A stretch of DNA of 64,000 nucleotides from VAZQ01 sp963753575 (GTDB lineage Bacteria; Pseudomonadota; Alphaproteobacteria; Rhizobiales; Xanthobacteraceae), in assembly GCA_963753575.1 (NCBI GenBank), contig CAVWCR010000005.1, forward strand, positions 186,001 to 250,000, given 5' to 3'. This document shows, piece after piece, positions 60,124 through 64,000 of the stretch (position 1 is its first letter; every line of letters begins with the position of its first letter). The notes below the pieces were generated by a model. It was given only the letters and a program-made list of their open reading frames with translations, made no database searches and was not told where the DNA came from. Both the position numbers and the translations under genes were made by a program.

Positions 60124-61068
60124 TCAGCGGGCCCGCGCCGCCTTGAGGTCGGCGAGATAATCCGCAAACGCTGCGGAAATAGTGAAGCGCGGCTCCCAGC
60201 CGAGGTCGCGTTTGGCGGCCGAAATGTCGAGCGGGACAAGCTTGGAGTGCGGCGGCTCGCCCAGCTCGACCTCGTAGCTCATGCCCGGACAGAGCGCCGT
60301 CACGGCGGCGAGCACTTCCTCGAATGGGGTGACGACGCCGTTGCCGATATTGAATGCGATCTGCTTCGGCTGCGGCACGGTGGCGGCGAGATCGACCGCG
60401 CGCCCGACGTCCTTGGCGTAGATGTATTCGTTCGCCATGGTCTCGGAGGCGGGAATGCGCGCGCGGGTGCCGTCGAGGCCGGCCACGATCAGGTTGTGCA
60501 TCTTCTGGCCGCCGCTCGAGCCCGACCAGAAGTGCCCGAGCCCGAACACGTTGGCGGGCCGCAGCATGATCAGCTCGAAGCCGAAGGCGGCCGCATAGGC
60601 TTCCAGGATCAGCTCCTTGGCGCCTTTGTAGTTGCCATAGCCGCGCGCGCCGCCGCGTGGAAAGTCCTCAGTAATGGCGGCGTTGGCTTCGCGCCGCCGG
60701 TCGTACACCCCGAAAGTCGAGATGTGCACGAGCCGGCGCACACCTGAAAGTCGCACCGCCTCCGCGATGTTGCGGGTGCCGCCGAGATTGATGTCGAAGG
60801 CCGCGTTCAAGGATTGCTGCACCCGGTTGCCGATGAGGCCGGCGCTGTGCACCACGGTCTCAACGCCGTTGGCCTTCATCGCTTCGATCAGCCCCGGCAG
60901 GTCACGCACGTCCTTGCGCACCACCGAATAGCCCTTGTCGCCAAGCTTCAGGCGCAGGAAGTCCGCGCGCGGCTCCGGATCGACGAACACCACCGTCTCC
61001 CCGCGCGCGATCGCGTTTTGTGCGAAGGCCGTGCCGATAAGACCTGCGCCAGTCACCAGTGTCGTCAT
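60124..61068 (-). CDS. NAD-dependent epimerase/dehydratase family protein (extended SDR)
   Basis: The 314-aa protein opens TLVTGAGLIGTAFAQNAI, the GxxGxxG nucleotide site, and has the SDR catalytic residues in HISTFGVYD (Ser/Thr) and YGNYKGAK (Tyr-x3-Lys). Extended SDRs act as sugar epimerases or as reductases of aromatic-pathway intermediates. The substrate cannot be told. The start at 61068 with AAAGGG upstream gives the family N-terminus; longer in-frame extensions are not supported. It is upstream of the Bug receptor gene and divergent from the Rieske gene. Confidence 0.88.
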   Translation of the reverse strand: MTTLVTGAGLIGTAFAQNAIARGETVVFVDPEPRADFLRLKLGDKGYSVVRKDVRDLPGLIEAMKANGVETVVHSAGLIGNRVQQSLNAAFDINLGGTRNIAEAVRLSGVRRLVHISTFGVYDRRREANAAITEDFPRGGARGYGNYKGAKELILEAYAAAFGFELIMLRPANVFGLGHFWSGSSGGQKMHNLIVAGLDGTRARIPASETMANEYIYAKDVGRAVDLAATVPQPKQIAFNIGNGVVTPFEEVLAAVTALCPGMSYEVELGEPPHSKLVPLDISAAKRDLGWEPRFTISAAFADYLADLKAARAR

Positions 61069-61323
61069 GTCGCGCCCTTTGCTCGGCGGTGGGATGTGCC
61101 GCCATGATCGTGAATGATCGCCCAAAATGCCAGGAATATTCCGCCGCAGTCGGTTTCCTCGGGCCTGGCAGCCGGCACCAAAGCGCTCGCGACCCTCGTC
61201 ACCAAGGAGCGTCCGCGTCGCAGACCTGCCATTCGATTGCATTTGCGCCCAACAAAGCCATTCCCGCCCGGGCGCCGTCCGATTAGAGTGATGCAAAATC
61301 ACGTCGCCAAGGGGAGCCTCTGA

Positions 61324-61686
61324 ATGCCCGAATGCTTCGTCGCCAAAGCCGCCGAACTCAAGGACGGAGACCGCCGTATCGTCGTCTCCGGCAAGCACGA
61401 GGTGGGGGTCTTCTTCAAGGATGGCGCCTACTACGCCTACAGTAACTACTGCCTGCACGCCGGCGGCCCGGCCTGCGAGGGCATCCTGGTCAACAAGGTC
61501 GTGGATTTGATTGCCGCCGATCGCACCTACGAGGGCCAGACCTTCTCGGACGAATTGCACTTCGTCTGCCCGTGGCATGGCTATGAATACGACATCAAGA
61601 CTGGCGAATGCGCCGGCGATCGCCGTCTGAAGCTGCGCAAGTACGAGGTGGTGCGGCGCGGCGAAGACATTTTCGTCGTGGTCTAG
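61324..61686 (+). CDS. Rieske-type [2Fe-2S] ferredoxin
   Basis: The 120-aa soluble protein has the cluster ligands Cys43 and His45 in NYCLHAGGP and Cys82 and His85 in VCPWHGYEYD, giving the C-x-H...C-x2-H pattern. It would pass electrons to an oxygenase or other enzyme. The spacing between the two ligand pairs (about 36 residues) is longer than in many ferredoxins of this type, because of an insertion LVNKVVDLIAADRTYEG. GGGGAGCC precedes the ATG. The amidohydrolase gene follows 77 bases downstream. No reductase or oxygenase gene is next to it. Confidence 0.9.
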   Translation: MPECFVAKAAELKDGDRRIVVSGKHEVGVFFKDGAYYAYSNYCLHAGGPACEGILVNKVVDLIAADRTYEGQTFSDELHFVCPWHGYEYDIKTGECAGDRRLKLRKYEVVRRGEDIFVVV

Positions 61687-61734
61687 CGCGCGACCCCGAA
61701 AAGTAGGAACCGGTTTTCGGAAAAGATCACGCGC
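61686..61734. repeat. Small palindromic repeat between Rieske and amidohydrolase genes
   Basis: Outer GCGCG (61686-61690) and CGCGC (61730-61734), inner CCGAAAA (61696-61702) and TTTTCGG (61714-61720) form a stem-loop. From memory, sequences of this CCGAAAA...CCGGTTTTCGG type are frequent intergenic repeats in Hyphomicrobiales. Confidence 0.75.
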
Positions 61735-61763
61735 AAACGGGTACGAACAGCGAGGACACGCCC

Positions 61764-62972
61764 ATGGATATGGTTCGCGAAGAAGTCCGCAACCTGAACT
61801 ACAACGAGTTCACCGAGACCAAGTCGCTCGATCACGCCGTCCAACAGGCGCGCGCGCGCAACTACCAGGATTTCCTGATCGTCGACGTGGATTCGCACCA
61901 CTACGAGAACGAGCACTACAAGGAAGTCTATAGCTACCTTGAGAGCCCGGTGATCAAGATGGAGGCGATGGAGTCGATCGCACGCGGCGGTCGCTCGGCC
62001 TTTCTCAACAGTCAGGTCGGCTACCAGGGCCTTTCGGGCCGCATCACGCGGCATAATCTGCGCAAGCAGTACAAGGCTTCCGGCCAGCGCCATCGCGACA
62101 TCGACATCACCAAGGAGTGGATGGACGCGATGGGCGTGGACTACGCCTGCCTGTTCCCGACCCCGATGCTGTTTCTCGGCCTGCATCCGCAGGTCGAGGT
62201 CGAGACCGCGCTCTGCCGCGCCTATAACCACTGGCTGTGCGACCGCATCCTGGCGCACGAGCCGCGCATCGTCTCGATGCTCTATCTGCCGTTCAACGAT
62301 CCGGAGGCGGCCTACCGCACGGTGAAGGATTTCGGCGACAAGAAGGGCGTGGTCGGCTTCATGGTGACCTCGCCGCGCTACAAGCCGGTGCACGACAACG
62401 CCTACATGAAGACCTACGCGCTCATGGAGGAGATGGGCAAGCCGATCTCATTCCACGCCGCCTACAGCTGGGAGGACCGCGCGCTGCAGATGACCAACCG
62501 GTTCATCTCGGTGCATTCGCTCGGCTTCATGTGGTTCAACATGATCCACATGACCAACTGGGTCATCAATGGCCTGCCCGAGCGCTTCCCGAAGCTCAAG
62601 GTGATGTGGATCGAAAGCGGGCTGACCTGGGCGTATTGCCTGATGCAGCGGCTCGACCACTCTTACATGATGCGCACGTCGGATTGCCCCTCGTGCAAGC
62701 GTAAGCCCAGCGAATACATGCGCGAGATGTACTACTCGTCGCAGCCGATGGAGGTCCCGGACGATCTGTCGATCCTGGAAGCGACCTTCAAGATGATCAA
62801 CGCCGAGACCCAGCTCGTCTGGTCGTCCGATTATCCGCATTGGGACTTCGACCTGCCGTCGGTCATCTACGACCTGCCATTCCTCAAGGAGCAGGCCAAG
62901 CGCAACATCCTCGGCGCCAATGCGGCCAGGCTGTTTGGCCTCGACACCAAGGTGGTGAAGAAGATCCCGTAG
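61764..62972 (+). CDS. Amidohydrolase-family metal-dependent hydrolase/decarboxylase
   Basis: The 402-aa TIM-barrel protein of the amidohydrolase-2 type has candidate metal ligands in VDVDSHHYE (Asp-x-His), KPISFHAAYS (His) and WSSDYPHWDFDLPS (Asp). Members hydrolyse or decarboxylate aromatic and other acids (ACMSD and gamma-resorcylate-decarboxylase relatives). The N-terminus (first 35 residues) is acidic and precedes the barrel. Several Cys in TSDCPSCKRKPSEY are of interest and might bind a metal. It follows the Rieske gene and precedes the SecD-like gene on the same strand. The reaction is not assigned. Confidence 0.82.
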   Translation: MDMVREEVRNLNYNEFTETKSLDHAVQQARARNYQDFLIVDVDSHHYENEHYKEVYSYLESPVIKMEAMESIARGGRSAFLNSQVGYQGLSGRITRHNLRKQYKASGQRHRDIDITKEWMDAMGVDYACLFPTPMLFLGLHPQVEVETALCRAYNHWLCDRILAHEPRIVSMLYLPFNDPEAAYRTVKDFGDKKGVVGFMVTSPRYKPVHDNAYMKTYALMEEMGKPISFHAAYSWEDRALQMTNRFISVHSLGFMWFNMIHMTNWVINGLPERFPKLKVMWIESGLTWAYCLMQRLDHSYMMRTSDCPSCKRKPSEYMREMYYSSQPMEVPDDLSILEATFKMINAETQLVWSSDYPHWDFDLPSVIYDLPFLKEQAKRNILGANAARLFGLDTKVVKKIP

Positions 62973-62993
62973 GGCCAACGCAGCGGCGTTCCG

Positions 62994-63767
62994 ATGAAGG
63001 CTTTGGCAGTCGTTATAGGCGTCGTCTTGGCGGCGGCCGTGGCCGCGCTTGCCGTTGCGTTAGCCTTTCCCGATCGCTTCGGCGACTATCTGCCCAACTT
63101 CATCCAGCCGTCGATGCAGGGCGGGCCCCAGCTCGTGCTGCAGGTCGAGCCCGACGGTGTCGAGATCGGTCCGGCGGTCACGGACTCGATCAAGGTCATC
63201 GAGCGCCGGCTCAATGACCTTCGCGTGCGCTTCGTGCTGCAGCCGCAGGACGACAATCGAATCCTGCTCAGCCTGCCGAAGTCGGCGGACAAGACGCGCG
63301 TCATCGAGGTCGCGTCGCGTCGCGGCAGGCTGCAGTTCCGCCTCATCGAGACGAACTTGACGCCCGAGCAGGTGGCGCGCGGTGAGCCGCCCGCCCACGC
63401 CGAAGTGCTCTATGGCCGCGGCGACCGGAAGCGCTACATAGTCTACAAACGCTCGGTGCTGACCGGCCGTGATCTTGTCGATGCGCAGGCCGCTTTCGAT
63501 GCCCGCACCAGCGAGCCGGTCATCAGCTTTCGCTTCAACGCCAACGGCGCCCGCAGGTTCGCCCAGGTCACGCAGGAGAATGTCGGCAAGCCGTTCGCGA
63601 TTGTGCTCGACAACGAGGTCATCTCCGCGCCGATCATCCGCGAGCCGATCCTGGGCGGCAGCGGGCAGATCTCCGGCAACTTCACTGTCCAAGACGCGAA
63701 TGACATGGCGATCATGCTGCGCGCCGGCGAGCTGCCGGGGCGGCTGACCGTCGTCGAGGAACGATGA
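62994..63767 (+). CDS. SecD head-domain-like membrane-anchored protein
   Basis: The 257-aa protein has one N-terminal transmembrane helix (about residues 2-25) and a periplasmic region similar to the SecDF P1 domain: QLVLQVEPDGVEIGPAVTDS, SIKVIERRLNDLRV, RFNANGARRFAQVTQENVGK and GSGQISGNFTVQDANDMAIM with ending LRAGELPGRLTVVEER. True SecD continues with five more helices and a proton channel, which are absent; the chain stops exactly after the P1 domain. It is thus a truncated or specialised orphan. It overlaps the downstream gene by four bases (ATGA). Upstream is the amidohydrolase gene. Confidence 0.82.
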   Translation: MKALAVVIGVVLAAAVAALAVALAFPDRFGDYLPNFIQPSMQGGPQLVLQVEPDGVEIGPAVTDSIKVIERRLNDLRVRFVLQPQDDNRILLSLPKSADKTRVIEVASRRGRLQFRLIETNLTPEQVARGEPPAHAEVLYGRGDRKRYIVYKRSVLTGRDLVDAQAAFDARTSEPVISFRFNANGARRFAQVTQENVGKPFAIVLDNEVISAPIIREPILGGSGQISGNFTVQDANDMAIMLRAGELPGRLTVVEER

Positions 63768-64000
63768 AGATCGGCGCCATCGACGTCACCGCGCTCAGCG
63801 ACGGGCCGTTTCCGGCCACGCTCGATTCCTTCATCGATTTTCCGCGCGCCGAGGCCGAGCGGCTGGTCGGCGGCACGCAGCCGCTGTTCCTGCCGGTAAA
63901 CTGCTATCTGCTCAGGCTCGGAGCCAAGTGGGCGCTGGTCGACACCGGCTGCGGTTCGACCATGGGCCCTGAACTTGGGCAGACGCCCAACAATCTGCGC
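63764..64000 (+). CDS. Metallo-beta-lactamase-fold hydrolase (cut by window end)
   Basis: 79 residues are visible, from the ATG overlapping the SecD-like gene's stop. The N-terminal beta-strand pattern IGAIDVTALSDGPF and FLPVNCYLLRLGAKWALVD followed by TGCGSTMGPELGQ matches the start of the MBL superfamily. The metal-binding HxHxDH would lie beyond the edge. Such proteins hydrolyse lactones, thioesters or phosphoesters. The four-base overlap suggests co-translation with the SecD-like protein. Confidence 0.85.
   Translation, partial: MKIGAIDVTALSDGPFPATLDSFIDFPRAEAERLVGGTQPLFLPVNCYLLRLGAKWALVDTGCGSTMGPELGQTPNNLR

Overview
The window is GC-rich, densely coded chromosomal DNA. Its gene types point to an alphaproteobacterium of the order Hyphomicrobiales (Rhizobiales), in the Bradyrhizobium / Rhodopseudomonas / Xanthobacteraceae neighbourhood. 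The signs are many orphan solute receptors (Bug/TctC, Liv-type and NMT1-type), a DUF992 protein, a spermidine-synthase-like membrane protein, frequent GTG/TTG starts behind clear Shine-Dalgarno sites, and many palindromic intergenic repeats. I saw no rRNA, tRNA, CRISPR array, transposase or phage gene.

Layout. 1-4.2 kb (minus): isoaspartyl-methyltransferase-like gene (cut by the edge), ABC exporter, PQQ-type sugar dehydrogenase, zeta-class GST. 4.4-9.1 kb (plus): a complete branched-chain-amino-acid-type ABC importer. 9.1-20 kb: mixed housekeeping genes (BaiN-like flavoprotein, GST, GT87-like membrane protein, aspartate aminotransferase, DUF992 protein, PaaK-like ligase, EF-G paralogue, EAL phosphodiesterase). 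20-27 kb: MsrP, a TctCBA carboxylate transporter, DUF1330 protein, an orphan Liv-type receptor and a RecD-like helicase.

27-39 kb is an aromatic-acid catabolic region: alpha/beta hydrolases, an HmgA-like bicupin, a LigA/LigB extradiol dioxygenase, two fumarylacetoacetate-hydrolase-family enzymes, a 4,5-dihydroxyphthalate-decarboxylase-like protein, a class II aldolase, a gentisate 1,2-dioxygenase and a PcaD-like lactonase. A hipBA toxin-antitoxin module with operator-like palindromes sits inside it. The minus-strand terminator of the gentisate dioxygenase gene is written in the last codons of hipA.

39-53 kb: secreted hydrolase, an 889-aa spermidine-synthase-like membrane protein next to a second pcm, an iron-type periplasmic receptor flanked by inverted copies of a compound palindromic element (a third copy lies at 39.25 kb), an NDP-forming acyl-CoA synthetase, a gamma-glutamyltransferase-family enzyme, and a small Cys-rich secreted protein followed by a seven-helix membrane patatin. 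53-64 kb: an NMT1/SsuBC-type ABC importer with two tandem paralogous receptors, a UbiD-family decarboxylase, an XRE regulator, another Bug receptor, an NAD-dependent epimerase, a Rieske ferredoxin with an amidohydrolase, and a SecD-head-like membrane protein translationally coupled to a metallo-beta-lactamase-fold hydrolase cut by the window end.

The theme is uptake and degradation of aromatic or carboxylic acids: at least seven solute receptors lie near ring-cleavage, decarboxylating and hydrolytic enzymes. Most minus-strand genes from 27 to 60 kb form short operons of one to four genes separated by palindromic repeats. Substrates are inferred from families only.
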